This document shows positions 17,051-26,685 of a stretch of 64,000 bases of DNA, one piece after another. Source of the stretch: Oceanobacillus bengalensis. GTDB lineage: Bacteria > Bacillota > Bacilli > Bacillales > Amphibacillaceae. Position 1 is the first letter of the stretch; the number at the start of each line of letters is the position of its first letter. The notes under the pieces were generated by a model. It saw only the letters and a list, made by a program, of their open reading frames with translations. It had not been told where the DNA came from and ran no database searches. The translations under genes and the position numbers were made by a program. The stretch spans positions 1 to 64,000 of the forward strand of contig NZ_RBZO01000024.1 of the NCBI RefSeq assembly GCF_003628445.1, read 5' to 3'.

Positions 17051-17857
17051 CTACAACAATGGGTGATGTTCGTCATTATCCAAAAGCAATTGTGCTATAG
17101 TATTTGATTCCATGCTTAACATCTCTTTACTAGTGACTTTGAATGCTTTTACGTATTTTTTTATTAGGGAATAGCCCATACAGTATCCGCTCATTTTAGG
17201 ATAGTCATCTAAGCCATATACAATCATTTGATGTATGAAGTCAAACTTCGAAACATTTCTGTTAGGGTAAATCAGGTCCTTCCATATGTGACTAAGTTCA
17301 TTTTCAGCATAATAGGAGGTCCATTCTGCTACATATTCTTTACCTACTCTTTCTAAAACTGCATTTTCTGCTAGTCCCTCCAATATAATCGTATCAAGTA
17401 ATACGTAGTCTTTCTCATCCTTTTCCCATTTAGTTAATCGACACACATGGTTATATTCATGCGTAATTAGTGCTTTTAATTCTTTTTCTGTATTTTCCTG
17501 GGATACAAATAGAAAAAGTTTATCTTTAAATGCTAAGCCAGACTTTCCTTGGGATAACTTTTTTAACCTTGTATTTTGTGAATCTGAAGGAAAAATAAAA
17601 ATAGGAATATCTGGTCCTTCCCATTCCTTTTGGAGTGATAGAAACTCCTCATTAATTGTATTCCATACCTTATTTTCTTGTAATGTTTTAAATTGTTCAG
17701 TACCCTGTGGTATAGGTTGATACATTCCATGCATGACTAAATACTCATAAATTTCCTTTGCAGAAGCATTATGAAAATATTGTTTTATATTTTCACATAT
17801 TTTAATAGGTTGATAGTAGTCAGTTTGTAGCCACTGATCTGTTGTAATTATACTCAC
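17051..17857 (-). CDS. DUF2268-type putative zinc protease (YjaZ-like)
   Basis: A 268-residue protein with GTG start at 17857. The zinc motif HEYNH (HExxH) lies near residue 130 within LITHEYNHVCRL, and a downstream LEGLAENAV segment supplies the probable third ligand Glu. It has no signal peptide. This matches the DUF2268 family of predicted Zn-dependent proteases, of which Bacillus YjaZ is an example. Substrate unknown. Confidence 0.8.
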   Translation of the reverse strand: MSIITTDQWLQTDYYQPIKICENIKQYFHNASAKEIYEYLVMHGMYQPIPQGTEQFKTLQENKVWNTINEEFLSLQKEWEGPDIPIFIFPSDSQNTRLKKLSQGKSGLAFKDKLFLFVSQENTEKELKALITHEYNHVCRLTKWEKDEKDYVLLDTIILEGLAENAVLERVGKEYVAEWTSYYAENELSHIWKDLIYPNRNVSKFDFIHQMIVYGLDDYPKMSGYCMGYSLIKKYVKAFKVTSKEMLSMESNTIAQLLLDNDEHHPLL

Positions 17858-18017
17858 CTTATAGACTCCTAACTAATTTTTATTCTTTATAGTATGTATG
17901 GACTAAATAAACGTTTCAGAATTCGGTATGGAATCTAAATCATATATAGGCGTATACCTTTCCATAAATTTTTTATCGGAATACTTTAAAATAAACAGAA
18001 ATGGGGGTGTTCCGGAT

Positions 18018-18233
18018 ATGTTTCCAGAAAGACCAAGAGGACCAAAGCCAATTTTGCCACCTAGACCACAGCAAATAAAAAGAAAACAGATTCCCAATAA
18101 ATCCAGTTTGCTGTCTAGTTTTCAGAATGATGAAGGGGATATGGATATTGATAAGGTTATGGTAACCGGAAAGAAGATAATGGATGTTTATAATCAAGTA
18201 AGTCCATATTTTTCTAAGTTTATTAAAAGATAG
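18018..18233 (+). CDS. YppG-like small protein
   Basis: 71 residues from ATG 18018, with ATGGGGGTG upstream; an in-frame start at 17928 has no binding site. The N-terminus is Pro/Arg-rich (MFPERPRGPKPILPPRP), followed by SLLSSFQNDEGDMDIDKVM and a helix MDVYNQVSPYFSKFI. This layout matches YppG, a spore coat-associated protein of Bacillus. The assignment rests on the overall pattern. Confidence 0.6.
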   Translation: MFPERPRGPKPILPPRPQQIKRKQIPNKSSLLSSFQNDEGDMDIDKVMVTGKKIMDVYNQVSPYFSKFIKR

Positions 18234-18262
18234 CTACTAGATTGCAAAAAAGGGGATTTTTT

Positions 18263-18976
18263 ATGAAACCAACATACTTGAATTGTTTGTCATTGCTAGG
18301 AGTTGGTGGGGCACATCCTGGAGGACTTAAACTTACTAAAGATATTCTATTAAAAGAAGATATAGATAAAACTAAAAAAGCACTTGATATTGGATGCGGT
18401 ACGGGACAGACATCGGCTTTTATAGCAAACCAATATGAATGTGATGTTACAGCGTTGGATTCGAATTATGTGATGTTAGAAAAATCAAGGGAAAGATTTT
18501 CAGAGCTTTCCTTATCTATTGATATTGTTCATGGGTATGTAGAAAACCTTCCGTTCGAGAATCTATTATTTGATCTAATTCTTTCAGAGTCTGTACTAGC
18601 TTTTACCAATACTTCCAAATCCATATCTGAAGTTAAACGAGTCCTCAAACCATGTGGTGTATTATTGGCAATCGAAATGGTATGCGAGCGAGAATTATCA
18701 AATGAAGCACGGACAGAAATCCAAGATTTTTATGAAGTATCTCATCTTTTAAGTGAAAATGATTGGATAACTATCTTTCGAGCAAATGGGTTTGGACAGG
18801 TAAATGTTGAAAAAGTTAAATTAAAAAATGAACTGAATGATTTGGATAATACTGCAGAATTTTCTCTATCTGAAAATATTCCTGATGATTGTTTTTATAT
18901 TCTAAAGAAACATGAATATTTTACTGATTTATATCGAGATAGCTTAGGATTTCGGATATTCCGATGTAATATTTAA
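18263..18976 (+). CDS. Class I SAM-dependent methyltransferase
   Basis: 237 residues from ATG 18263 (AAGGGGAT upstream). Motif I ALDIGCGTGQTSAF, acidic motif II end TALDS, motif post-I region GYVENLPFE and motif IV DLILSESVLAF are all present. The N-terminus contains GVGGAHPGG, seen in MerA-island and arsenic-type methyltransferase-like families, but the three conserved Cys of ArsM are absent. Substrate unknown. It is followed 30 bases on by an acetyltransferase gene, so the two may share a transcript. Confidence 0.8.
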   Translation: MKPTYLNCLSLLGVGGAHPGGLKLTKDILLKEDIDKTKKALDIGCGTGQTSAFIANQYECDVTALDSNYVMLEKSRERFSELSLSIDIVHGYVENLPFENLLFDLILSESVLAFTNTSKSISEVKRVLKPCGVLLAIEMVCERELSNEARTEIQDFYEVSHLLSENDWITIFRANGFGQVNVEKVKLKNELNDLDNTAEFSLSENIPDDCFYILKKHEYFTDLYRDSLGFRIFRCNI

Positions 18977-19005
18977 CAATTATAAATTGCTTGGGGGGAT
19001 GTCAT

Positions 19006-19449
19006 TTGACGATACGAAAAGCAACATACAATGATATAAAAGTAATTCTTAGCCATTCAATGGAGGTATTAAGAGAATCAACTAACGAACGAATAACTCC
19101 CACCCAGAGAAATGCGGATAAAATGGTATCTCCATTTATGGCAGACGGGGGTAGCTATCTCATTTACATTGAAAATGACGAAATTAAAGGATGGATTGGA
19201 ATAGGTAGTATTTTTGATTACTATTTGGAAAAAGTAATAGGTTATATTTCTGAACTTTATGTAATGCCACTATATCGTGGACATGGCATAGCTGAAAAAC
19301 TATGTAAGGAAGCATTAACAAAATTAAGAGAAGAGGGCTATACAAATGTTCAATTAAATGTTTTTTCAGGAAATCAGGCCAAGAAACTTTATAAGAAACT
19401 TGGTTTTCAAGAAGTTTCTACACTGTTGGAGATTGATTTGAATAAATAG
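19006..19449 (+). CDS. GNAT-family N-acetyltransferase
   Basis: 147 residues from TTG 19006 behind GGGGGGAT. The acetyl-CoA motif is LYVMPLYRGHGIAEKL (R-x-x-G-x-G/A form), followed by the motif B region VFSGNQAKKLYKKLGFQ. Such enzymes acetylate an amine of a protein or small molecule; the substrate cannot be inferred. It lies directly after the methyltransferase gene. Confidence 0.85.
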   Translation: MTIRKATYNDIKVILSHSMEVLRESTNERITPTQRNADKMVSPFMADGGSYLIYIENDEIKGWIGIGSIFDYYLEKVIGYISELYVMPLYRGHGIAEKLCKEALTKLREEGYTNVQLNVFSGNQAKKLYKKLGFQEVSTLLEIDLNK

Positions 19450-19599
19450 AATAGAAGGATAACTACCCTTTATCCATTAACTATTATTCTCCTTCCTAGG
19501 AGATATAGTTTTAATGGTATCTCATATTTGTTTTGAGATAGATCGTATGAGGAATATTATTTAGGACATGTAGCCATAAATACCCACACTTGGGATTAG

Positions 19600-19743
19600 T
19601 GGCTCAGAATAGTAGAGCCTAACACCGGTGTAATATTTGGAATAAACCTTTATCGATTAATGACTACAAGATTAGATATAATTGCCGAAAGAACTGATTC
19701 CAATCATATCATTTCTATTGGTTTTATAAATACAGCCATCTGA
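19600..19743 (+). pseudogene. Possible gene remnant of 47 codons
   Basis: An open frame between a stop at 19597 and TGA at 19741 reads WLRIVEPNTGVIFGINLYRL and ends HIISIGFINTAI. It looks like the C-terminal end of a real protein, but the only ATG (19660) has no ribosome binding site. It lies in the 585-base stretch between the acetyltransferase and the siroheme-type gene. Family not recognised; it may be chance. Confidence 0.25.
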
Positions 19744-19786
19744 ATTTCAAGTAAGAGAAAAAAAGTAATAGGTGTGAATATTATCG

Positions 19787-19846
19787 AAACAACAACAAAG
19801 ATCTTTTTGGTCAACAAAAATTCAGTTCTTTGTTGTTGTTTTATAA
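19787..19846 (+). terminator. Strong terminator-like hairpin
   Basis: AAACAACAACAAAGA (19787-19801) pairs perfectly with TCTTTGTTGTTGTTT (19827-19841), then TTAT follows. It could end transcription of the methyltransferase-acetyltransferase unit or of the remnant at 19600. Confidence 0.7.
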
Positions 19847-19969
19847 CGAAAACTGCCGTATATTCTTGATTTGGTTATAAGCAGAGTTAATCTTGACTTC
19901 AAAATCACGTTGCATTTTTTTATTAATGTGTTTCCGTTAAATCAATTATATCGTATATTGTAAATAGAC

Positions 19970-19996
19970 ATAGTATACTATACAGGGGTATACTAT
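19970..19996. promoter_or_regulatory. CsoR/CstR-type operator upstream of the siroheme-type gene
   Basis: ATAGTATAC (19970-19978) and GTATACTAT (19988-19996) are a perfect 9-base inverted repeat around TATACAGGG. The G-tract flanked by TATAC/GTATA is shared with the csoR promoter at 22118-22140. This suggests control by CsoR or a related persulfide sensor. Confidence 0.6.
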
Positions 19997-20034
19997 TTAT
20001 TTGGTTGATAAATCGAAAAGGAGATTGACATATA

Positions 20035-20667
20035 ATGTTTATAAAAAAAGGGTATATACAGTTAGCAGTTAATGGTGGGATTGGATTTGGAGCAAAACTT
20101 AATCCAAGACAGTTAGTTGTATTAGGTGAGTATTTAGAGGAAGATTCCGAGATTGAGTTGACTACTTTACAACAGCTGATTGTTCAAATTCCTGAAGAAG
20201 AGGTAGAGAGTGTAAAAAGAAAATTTGAGGAAGTTGGATTAGCCTGTTATAAGGTAGGAAACTATGTAAAAAGTTTACGCACTTGTAACTTTTGTAAAGG
20301 GGAAGAAGCAGAGGGGATGCCTGTTGCAAAAGAATTAAATCGTCGAATAGCTGGTCAGGAAGTACCCTTTACATTGAAGCCTGCATATACTGGTTGTCCA
20401 ATCGGTTGTGGAGAACCCTTGATAAATGATATAGGTGTAATGAAGGACCAAGATACGTATGAGTTATATATAGGAGGATATTCAAAAGGAAGAGATATAA
20501 AATCGGGAAAATTGGTTAAGTCAAATTTAGTACCTGATGAATTATATGATCTCGTTGATAAAATTCTAGTTATCTATCGAGAAAATGGAAAAAAAAGAGA
20601 AAAGTTTTATAGATTTGTTGATCGATTTGGGATTGAACAAATTAAGGAAGAACTTAATATAGTTTAA
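20035..20667 (+). CDS. Short nitrite/sulfite reductase-like protein (siroheme/4Fe-4S half)
   Basis: A 210-residue protein, about half the length of a sulfite reductase. The N-terminal part matches the ferredoxin-like half-domain (GGIGFGAKLNPRQLVVLGEYL). The iron-sulfur cysteines follow: TCNFCKG near residue 84 and GCPIGCGEP near residue 123. It may bind one siroheme-[4Fe-4S] centre. Close relatives are single-domain reductases of unclear substrate. No siroheme synthesis or electron donor gene is adjacent. The CsoR-type dyad 40 bases upstream suggests a link to copper or sulfur stress. Confidence 0.75.
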   Translation: MFIKKGYIQLAVNGGIGFGAKLNPRQLVVLGEYLEEDSEIELTTLQQLIVQIPEEEVESVKRKFEEVGLACYKVGNYVKSLRTCNFCKGEEAEGMPVAKELNRRIAGQEVPFTLKPAYTGCPIGCGEPLINDIGVMKDQDTYELYIGGYSKGRDIKSGKLVKSNLVPDELYDLVDKILVIYRENGKKREKFYRFVDRFGIEQIKEELNIV

Positions 20668-20732
20668 ATTAAGAGATGAGCAAGGAGGAAATAGAAAAAG
20701 AAATCCATATACAATTATATAAATGAACCGGG

Positions 20733-20772
20733 AAAAGTCGTGTATTCTTACTAAGTGTGCACGACTTTTTTA
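20733..20772 (+). terminator. Terminator after the siroheme-type gene
   Basis: AAAAGTCGTG (20733-20742) pairs with CACGACTTTT (20760-20769), followed by T residues. Nothing else is recognised between 20668 and 20967. Confidence 0.8.
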
Positions 20773-20967
20773 GTGGATTTCTGAAGACAAAATATTATTT
20801 TTGCAAACTTTCTTGATAAAGATTCGTTATATTGATTGGTAGAGCGGTAACCAAACCCATATTGTATATCATTTTCAGGCGATGCATCAATTTCTTTATT
20901 AATTAGAGTTGTTTAAAAATGTTATTTTTGTTTATTTCATTAATTGATGGTTTCAGGGGTGGAGACG

Positions 20968-22026
20968 ATGAATCGAAAAAAAGTAGTAAAAAAGTTGATA
21001 TTAAGGAACTCAACTATCATTTTTTTACTATCTTCTCTAATTATTTTAATAAGCATACATAGTAATAAACTTTACGATACAATTTATGAATTTCTTGATA
21101 AAGATCAAGGTAAATTAAAGATTTTTAGCGTTGATGCAAAAAATGGATTCCCGATTAAAAACAGTGAATTTAGAATAATAGATTTGGAGACAGATAATAT
21201 TGTCGAAGTATTATATACAGACTCTAGTGGTATGGCGATATCCAATTTACTTTATTTTGATAAAACATATAAAATAACCCAAACTAATGTAATGGAGCCC
21301 TATGTATTAAATAAGGAACAATATGTAGTGGAATTTAGTGAGAAAAATGATCGGGTTACAATTAATAATGATGTCCCAAGCTATATTAAAGATTATGAAC
21401 GAACAGAAGATAAAGAAATAATCATTACTAATCTTCAATTGTCTTTAGATACGATATTGCAGTATCCAGAATTACCTAATGGGTGTGAAGTTACAGCTTT
21501 AGCTTCTGTACTTGATTATTATGGCTATAAGACAACTAAAATGGAGCTTGCAGAAAAATATTTACCTAAAGTCCCTTTTTCACAAAAAAATAATAAATTG
21601 TTTGGTGTAAATCCATACGATGCATATGCTGGTGACCCGAGTAGTAATAGTGGATTCTTTAGTTATGCACCTCCGATTGTTCGAACTGCAAATGAATTCA
21701 TCCAGAGCAACGATGGAAAAAACAATTCAAAAGATATTAGTGGAAGCACACGCGATGAGATTTTGAAGTATCTTAAAGAAGGCACGCCAGTAATAGTATG
21801 GACGACAAGAGACTTATCGGAACCAAATAAAAATTTTTCTTGGTATATAAAAGGAACCAATGAAATACTTCAAGTGCCTACTAATTCACACACAGTTGTT
21901 CTAACTGGATTCAGTGAGGAGATTGTCTATGCAATGGATCCATTAAGAGGACAAGTAGTATATGATTCAGATCAATTTTTTGAAATTTATGGGAAGACAG
22001 GTAGCCATGCAATGGTAATACTTTAA
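20968..22026 (+). CDS. C39-like cysteine peptidase with a SpaA-like domain
   Basis: 352 residues from ATG 20968 (GGGGTGGAG upstream). It has an N-terminal membrane helix (about 16-36), then a transthyretin/SpaA-like beta domain (KLKIFSVDAKNGFPI to about residue 130), then a C39-type papain-fold domain. The catalytic Cys lies in LPNGCEVTALASVL and the His in SHTVVLTGF, followed by DPLRG. Bacillus YvpB is similar. It is probably an outer-face hydrolase. Target unknown; it precedes the csoR operon but has its own region. Confidence 0.8.
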   Translation: MNRKKVVKKLILRNSTIIFLLSSLIILISIHSNKLYDTIYEFLDKDQGKLKIFSVDAKNGFPIKNSEFRIIDLETDNIVEVLYTDSSGMAISNLLYFDKTYKITQTNVMEPYVLNKEQYVVEFSEKNDRVTINNDVPSYIKDYERTEDKEIIITNLQLSLDTILQYPELPNGCEVTALASVLDYYGYKTTKMELAEKYLPKVPFSQKNNKLFGVNPYDAYAGDPSSNSGFFSYAPPIVRTANEFIQSNDGKNNSKDISGSTRDEILKYLKEGTPVIVWTTRDLSEPNKNFSWYIKGTNEILQVPTNSHTVVLTGFSEEIVYAMDPLRGQVVYDSDQFFEIYGKTGSHAMVIL

Positions 22027-22111
22027 TAAACTCTAAAATTCACTTATCTACAAAATGCCTACATATTAATTTAACTTTGATCAAAACCATAAAAAATATT
22101 ACGCTTTTCAT

Positions 22112-22140
22112 TTGACAACTATACGATAGGGGGGTATAGT
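22112..22140 (+). promoter_or_regulatory. csoR-copA-copZ promoter with CsoR operator
   Basis: TTGACA (22112-22117) and TATAGT (22135-22140) are 17 bases apart. Between and over them lies ACTATAC (22118-22124) and GTATAGT (22134-22140) around a G-tract, the CsoR operator form. CsoR bound here would block RNA polymerase until Cu(I) releases it. Confidence 0.8.
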
Positions 22141-22170
22141 ATAAATATAAAATATAAGGAAGTGATTCAT

Positions 22171-22473
22171 TTGGATAAATTCTTACATGAACATCCTACA
22201 ACACCAAGAACGAAAAATGAAAAGCAAGCTGTCATCAATCGTTTGAAGCGAATTGAAGGGCAAGTTCGCGGGATACAAAAAATGGTAGAGGAAGATCGTT
22301 ATTGTGTAGATATATTAGTACAAATTAGTGCTATTCAATCTGCCTTGAAAAATGTGGGGTTTGCTGTCACAGAACGCCATATCAATCATTGTGTCAGTGA
22401 TGCGGTTAGACAAGGTGAAGGTAAGGAAACTATTGAGGAATTAATGGAAGTTTTAAAACAATTTTCCAAGTAA
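22171..22473 (+). CDS. csoR: Copper-sensing repressor CsoR
   Basis: 100 residues from TTG 22171 (AAGGAAGTGA at good spacing; GTG 22162 overlaps that site). The all-helical CsoR fold is recognised by [17 protein letters not shown]. Cu(I) ligands C45, H70 and C74 have the spacing of the known C-x24-H-x3-C site, and Y44 precedes the first Cys. It represses the downstream copA-copZ and probably the dyad at 19970. Confidence 0.93.
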   Translation: MDKFLHEHPTTPRTKNEKQAVINRLKRIEGQVRGIQKMVEEDRYCVDILVQISAIQSALKNVGFAVTERHINHCVSDAVRQGEGKETIEELMEVLKQFSK

Positions 22474-22486
22474 GGAGGGAACTACT

Positions 22487-24871
22487 GTGAGTGAGAAAAA
22501 TCATGCAACACTTGGAATAACAGGTATGACTTGTGCTGCTTGTTCCAATCGTATTGAAAAAACATTAAATAAAATAGATGGCGTGGAAGCACAGGTTAAT
22601 TTAACTACAGAAAAGGCATCTGTTAATTACAATCCAGAAAAATCTTCTCTTGATGATATTACAAAGAAAATTGAGAATATCGGTTATGGAGTTTTAAAAG
22701 AGAAAGTTGATCTAGATGTGTTTGGAATGACTTGTGCAGCTTGTTCTACTCGTATAGAAAAGGTTCTGAACAAACAAGAAGGCGTTTCAAAGGCATCCGT
22801 AAATTTAACAACAGAAAGTGCAGCGATTGAATATAATCCTGGATTAGTCGATGTAGAAGCCTTGATTAAGAAAATCAAAAATATTGGCTATGATGCAAAG
22901 CCAAAAGCAGAAAACAAAGAAAAGCAGTCACATAAAGAGAAGGAGTTAAAACGGCAAAAAAATAAGCTAATTATTTCTGCCATCCTTTCTTTCCCATTAT
23001 TATTAACCATGTTTGTTCATTTCTTCGGTTGGGGTTTACCCGACATATTCATGAATCCATGGTTCCAATTTGCTTTAGCAACACCCGTTCAATTTATCAT
23101 TGGATGGCAATTTTATATAGGAGCCTATAAGAATCTACGCAATGGTGGAGCGAACATGGATGTGCTTGTTGCATTAGGTACAAGTGCTGCTTATTTCTAT
23201 AGTCTATATGAAGCATTTAAGACCATAGGCAATACAGAATATATGCCACATTTATATTTTGAAACAAGTGCTGTACTAATCACCCTGATTGTATTTGGTA
23301 AATATTTAGAAATGAGAGCAAAAAGCCAGACGACGAATGCACTTTCCTCATTACTTAATTTACAGGCAAAAGAAGCTCGTGTAATTAGAAATGACGAGGA
23401 AATTATGATTCCTGCAAGCGAAGTTGTCGTTGGTGATCGATTAGTTGTAAAACCAGGAGAGAAGATACCTGTAGACGGTATCGTTGTAAAGGGGAGAACA
23501 TCTGTCGATGAATCGATGATTACAGGGGAATCCATTCCAATTGAAAAAGAATTAGACGCTAGCCTAATTGGCTCTACAATCAACAAAAATGGTTCTATTG
23601 AAATGGAAGCAACAAAAGTAGGTAAAGATACCGCCCTAGCATCGATTGTTAAAGTTGTGGAAGAAGCACAAGGATCGAAAGCACCAATTCAACGTTTAGC
23701 TGATATTATTTCTGGCTATTTCGTACCGATTGTAGTAGTGATTGCTATTCTAACATTTATTGTATGGATAGCGTTTGTCCAACCCGGCCAAATTGAACCT
23801 GCCTTAGTTTCAGCAATTGCTGTGCTTGTTATTGCATGTCCTTGTGCGTTAGGACTCGCAACACCAACATCGATTATGGTTGGGACAGGTAAAGCCGCAG
23901 AGAGCGGAATACTTTTTAAAGGTGGAGAACATCTAGAGAGAACGCATCAGTTAGAGGCAATTGTTCTTGATAAAACAGGAACCATCACTAAAGGTAAACC
24001 AGAGGTAACGGATTTTACTGGTGATGATGAAACATTACAACTATTAGCTAGTGCTGAGAAAGGTTCTGAACATCCACTTGCAGGAGCAATTGTTGCACAC
24101 GCAACAGAAAAAGGTATTGATTTTGTGGAAGTGGATGAATTTGATGCAATACCTGGACATGGTATTGATGCTAGACTCGCTGGAAAACAAGTTCTTGTTG
24201 GGAATCGAAAGTTAATGCAAGATCACCAAGTCGATGTTGGTGGTGCTGAACAAGAACTGGTCAATTACGAAGTCGAAGGAAAAACAGCGATGTTAATTGC
24301 TATTGATGGAAAATATCGCGGAATTGTTGCGGTAGCAGATACTATCAAGGAGACTGCACCTGAAGCAATTAGGCAGCTAAAGGAACAGGGCTTAGAAGTT
24401 ATCATGTTAACAGGGGATAACGAAAGAACGGCTCAAGCAATAGCAGAACAAGTAGGAATCGACAAAGTAATTGCCGGGGTGTTACCTGAAGAAAAAGCTG
24501 ATAAAATCAAAGAAATTCAAAGTAAGGGTAAAAAGGTAGCAATGGTTGGCGACGGTGTGAACGATGCACCAGCATTAGTAACTGCAGATATTGGAATTGC
24601 CATTGGAACTGGTACAGAAGTAGCAATTGAAGCTGCTGACCTTACGATTCTTGGTGGAGAGCTATTGCTCATACCGAAAGCAATTAAAATCAGCCATGCA
24701 ACGATTAAAAATATCCGACAAAACCTTTTCTGGGCTTTCGGATACAATACAGCAGGAATTCCAGTTGCAGCAGTGGGATTACTTGCGCCATGGGTTGCTG
24801 GAGCTGCAATGGCATTGAGTTCGGTAAGTGTAGTTTCTAACTCGCTTCGATTGAAGAGAGTCAAGTTGTAA
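22487..24871 (+). CDS. copA: Cu(I)-exporting P1B-type ATPase CopA
   Basis: A 794-residue pump, GTG start behind AAGGAGGG, 13 bases after csoR. Two N-terminal HMA domains carry MTCAACSNR (about 12-20) and MTCAACSTR (about 80-88). The membrane metal site is CPC in [16 protein letters not shown] phosphorylation, TGES, HP and GDGVNDAP motifs are present, with the YN and MxxSS residues of the Cu(I) type ([15 protein letters not shown]). It exports cytoplasmic Cu(I). Part of the csoR-copA-copZ unit. Confidence 0.97.
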   Translation: MSEKNHATLGITGMTCAACSNRIEKTLNKIDGVEAQVNLTTEKASVNYNPEKSSLDDITKKIENIGYGVLKEKVDLDVFGMTCAACSTRIEKVLNKQEGVSKASVNLTTESAAIEYNPGLVDVEALIKKIKNIGYDAKPKAENKEKQSHKEKELKRQKNKLIISAILSFPLLLTMFVHFFGWGLPDIFMNPWFQFALATPVQFIIGWQFYIGAYKNLRNGGANMDVLVALGTSAAYFYSLYEAFKTIGNTEYMPHLYFETSAVLITLIVFGKYLEMRAKSQTTNALSSLLNLQAKEARVIRNDEEIMIPASEVVVGDRLVVKPGEKIPVDGIVVKGRTSVDESMITGESIPIEKELDASLIGSTINKNGSIEMEATKVGKDTALASIVKVVEEAQGSKAPIQRLADIISGYFVPIVVVIAILTFIVWIAFVQPGQIEPALVSAIAVLVIACPCALGLATPTSIMVGTGKAAESGILFKGGEHLERTHQLEAIVLDKTGTITKGKPEVTDFTGDDETLQLLASAEKGSEHPLAGAIVAHATEKGIDFVEVDEFDAIPGHGIDARLAGKQVLVGNRKLMQDHQVDVGGAEQELVNYEVEGKTAMLIAIDGKYRGIVAVADTIKETAPEAIRQLKEQGLEVIMLTGDNERTAQAIAEQVGIDKVIAGVLPEEKADKIKEIQSKGKKVAMVGDGVNDAPALVTADIGIAIGTGTEVAIEAADLTILGGELLLIPKAIKISHATIKNIRQNLFWAFGYNTAGIPVAAVGLLAPWVAGAAMALSSVSVVSNSLRLKRVKL

Positions 24872-24900
24872 TCAAAAACTTTAAAAGGAGGTGAAAAAAC

Positions 24901-25110
24901 ATGCAAACGTTGACGTTAGATGTAAAAGGTATGACATGCGGACATTGCAAAATGTCAGTAGAAGGTGCCCTTAATGAATTAGAAGGAGTATCTAATGTTG
25001 AGGTAGATTTAACTACTGGTAATGTAACCGTATCTTATGATGAATCTAAAGTGACATTAGAATCCTTGCGAAATGCAATTGAGGATCAAGGCTATGATGT
25101 TGTAGCCTAA
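24901..25110 (+). CDS. copZ: Copper chaperone CopZ
   Basis: A 69-residue HMA-fold protein with MTCGHC at residues 11-16. It carries Cu(I) in the cytoplasm and delivers it to CopA and CsoR. AAAAGGAGGTG lies before the ATG, 29 bases after copA. Confidence 0.96.
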   Translation: MQTLTLDVKGMTCGHCKMSVEGALNELEGVSNVEVDLTTGNVTVSYDESKVTLESLRNAIEDQGYDVVA

Positions 25111-25122
25111 CATGAAGAGATT

Positions 25123-25157
25123 AAAGCTGATTTCCTCTTGTGAAATCAGCTTTTTTT
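25123..25157 (+). terminator. Terminator of the csoR-copA-copZ unit
   Basis: AAAGCTGATTTC (25123-25134) pairs with GAAATCAGCTTT (25142-25153) around a 7-base loop and ends in a run of T. Confidence 0.92.
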
Positions 25158-25269
25158 ATAAAGTATTGTATACATAAAATATTTTAATGTTTGACTATAT
25201 CAGAAGTATTTTCTGAACTTCTAACAAATAAGATTGTCCAAGAAAAGGGACAGGAATAGGAGTGAGTAT

Positions 25270-26121
25270 ATGAATTATGATGCATCTACACTTGATCGTG
25301 TCTTTCTACAAGTTGGGACATTTACAATCTATTGGTATGGGGTAATTATTGCAATCGGGGCGTTCCTAGGTCTCTATATTGCCATGAAAGAATCTGAACG
25401 ATTAGGACTTAAAAAGGATATATTTGTTGATTTAGTAGTTTTCGCAATTCCAATTTCGATTTTATTTGCGAGGATTTATTATGTAACCTTTGAATGGGAA
25501 CGTTACGCAGGTGGACCATGGTGGAAAGTATTTGCTGTTTGGGAAGGGGGCATTGCCATCCATGGGGCACTGATTGGTGCTGTATTGACTGCAGTTGTAT
25601 TTGCTCGTGTAAAAAAGATTCCGTTCTGGAAATTAGCCGATGTTGCTGCTCCAAGTTTGATACTTGGGCAAGCAATTGGTCGCTGGGGTAACTTCATGAA
25701 TCAAGAGGCACATGGTGGTCCAATAATGGATCAAGGCATACTTGAGATGCATTATGCCGTTCTACCTGATTTTATAATGGATCAAATGTGGATTGATGGT
25801 ACTGTATATTTTCCAACATTTCTATATGAATCAATTTGGAATATCCTCGTCCTTATACTATTACTATGGTTACGTCGAAAAAATCCAATTCGTGGTACAG
25901 TATTTTTAACATACCTAGCCACATATTCTGTCGGACGATTCTTCATAGAAGGTATGCGTACAGATAGCTTATATATTGTTGGTAACCTTCGTACCGCACA
26001 GTTTATTTCTATATTACTAATTGTTGGGGCTATTATTCTTATCGTTTATCGCTATAAAACTGTTTCCAAGCGATATGAGGATGTAGAAACGAAGAAGAAA
26101 AAGAATACAAAAAAGAAATAG
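25270..26121 (+). CDS. lgt: Prolipoprotein diacylglyceryl transferase Lgt
   Basis: 283 residues from ATG 25270 (AGGAGTGAG upstream). Seven membrane helices are predicted. The Lgt signature [13 protein letters not shown] lies near residue 145, and the catalytic region has the conserved His of AIHGALIGA. The C-terminus is Lys-rich. Lgt adds diacylglycerol to the lipobox Cys of prolipoproteins. The gene has its own start region right after the copper operon terminator, apart from the usual hprK-lgt context, so it is an accessory copy. It pairs in function with lspA at 46534. Confidence 0.94.
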   Translation: MNYDASTLDRVFLQVGTFTIYWYGVIIAIGAFLGLYIAMKESERLGLKKDIFVDLVVFAIPISILFARIYYVTFEWERYAGGPWWKVFAVWEGGIAIHGALIGAVLTAVVFARVKKIPFWKLADVAAPSLILGQAIGRWGNFMNQEAHGGPIMDQGILEMHYAVLPDFIMDQMWIDGTVYFPTFLYESIWNILVLILLLWLRRKNPIRGTVFLTYLATYSVGRFFIEGMRTDSLYIVGNLRTAQFISILLIVGAIILIVYRYKTVSKRYEDVETKKKKNTKKK

Positions 26122-26220
26122 TAGCAGATAAATAGTGGCTACAAAGGAAGGTAAGCAATAGTTGCCTGAAAACACATTCTTTTTAGTTCAAATAGTTGAA
26201 ACATTAATCGTATATTATAC

Positions 26221-26252
26221 TTGACCGTGTACCTTAGTACACGGTTTATTCT
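26221..26252 (+). promoter_or_regulatory. MerR-type mer promoter and operator
   Basis: TTGACC (26221-26226) and TATTCT (26247-26252) are 20 bases apart, the stretched spacing typical of MerR promoters. The spacer holds the perfect repeat CCGTGTAC-CTTA-GTACACGG (26225-26244). Confidence 0.8.
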
Positions 26253-26270
26253 TATTATGGGGTGAATAAA

Positions 26271-26669
26271 TTGAGTTATAAAATTAGCGAATTTGCAGAG
26301 AATTGCGGTGTTAATAAAGAAACCATTAGATATTATGAGCGTAAGAACTTATTACAGGAACCATCTAGAACGAGTACAGGTTATCGGATATATTCAAGTG
26401 ATGATGTTAAAAGGGTGCGGTTCATCAAGCGTGTACAAGAGCTTGGTTTTTCATTAAGTGAGATATATAAATTGCTAGGGGTTATAGATCAAGATAATAT
26501 TCGCTGCCAAGGTATGTATGATTTTGTTTCTCAAAAAGAAGAAGAACTTCAAAAACAAATAGAGGATCTAAAGAGAGTTGAAACTATGTTAAAAGATTTA
26601 AAACAACGATGTCCAGATGTAAAGCAATTACATGAGTGTCCAATAATTGAAATGTTAATTGTGGATTAA
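26271..26669 (+). CDS. merR: Mercury-responsive regulator MerR
   Basis: About 132 residues from TTG 26271 (GGGGTGA at good spacing; GTG 26262 is the alternative). A winged-helix N-terminus [19 protein letters not shown] is followed by the dimer helix. The three Hg(II) ligands are in place: DNIRCQG, then [12 protein letters not shown] near the end. It twists the long-spacer promoter upstream into an active form when mercury binds. Followed by merA in the same direction with a 16-base gap. Confidence 0.92.
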   Translation: MSYKISEFAENCGVNKETIRYYERKNLLQEPSRTSTGYRIYSSDDVKRVRFIKRVQELGFSLSEIYKLLGVIDQDNIRCQGMYDFVSQKEEELQKQIEDLKRVETMLKDLKQRCPDVKQLHECPIIEMLIVD

Positions 26670-26685
26670 AGAAAGGAGAATTATA

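Noticed and set aside
18242-18262. TTG start seven codons upstream for the methyltransferase
   Set aside because: The ATG at 18263 has the ribosome binding site; the longer start would place that site inside the gene.
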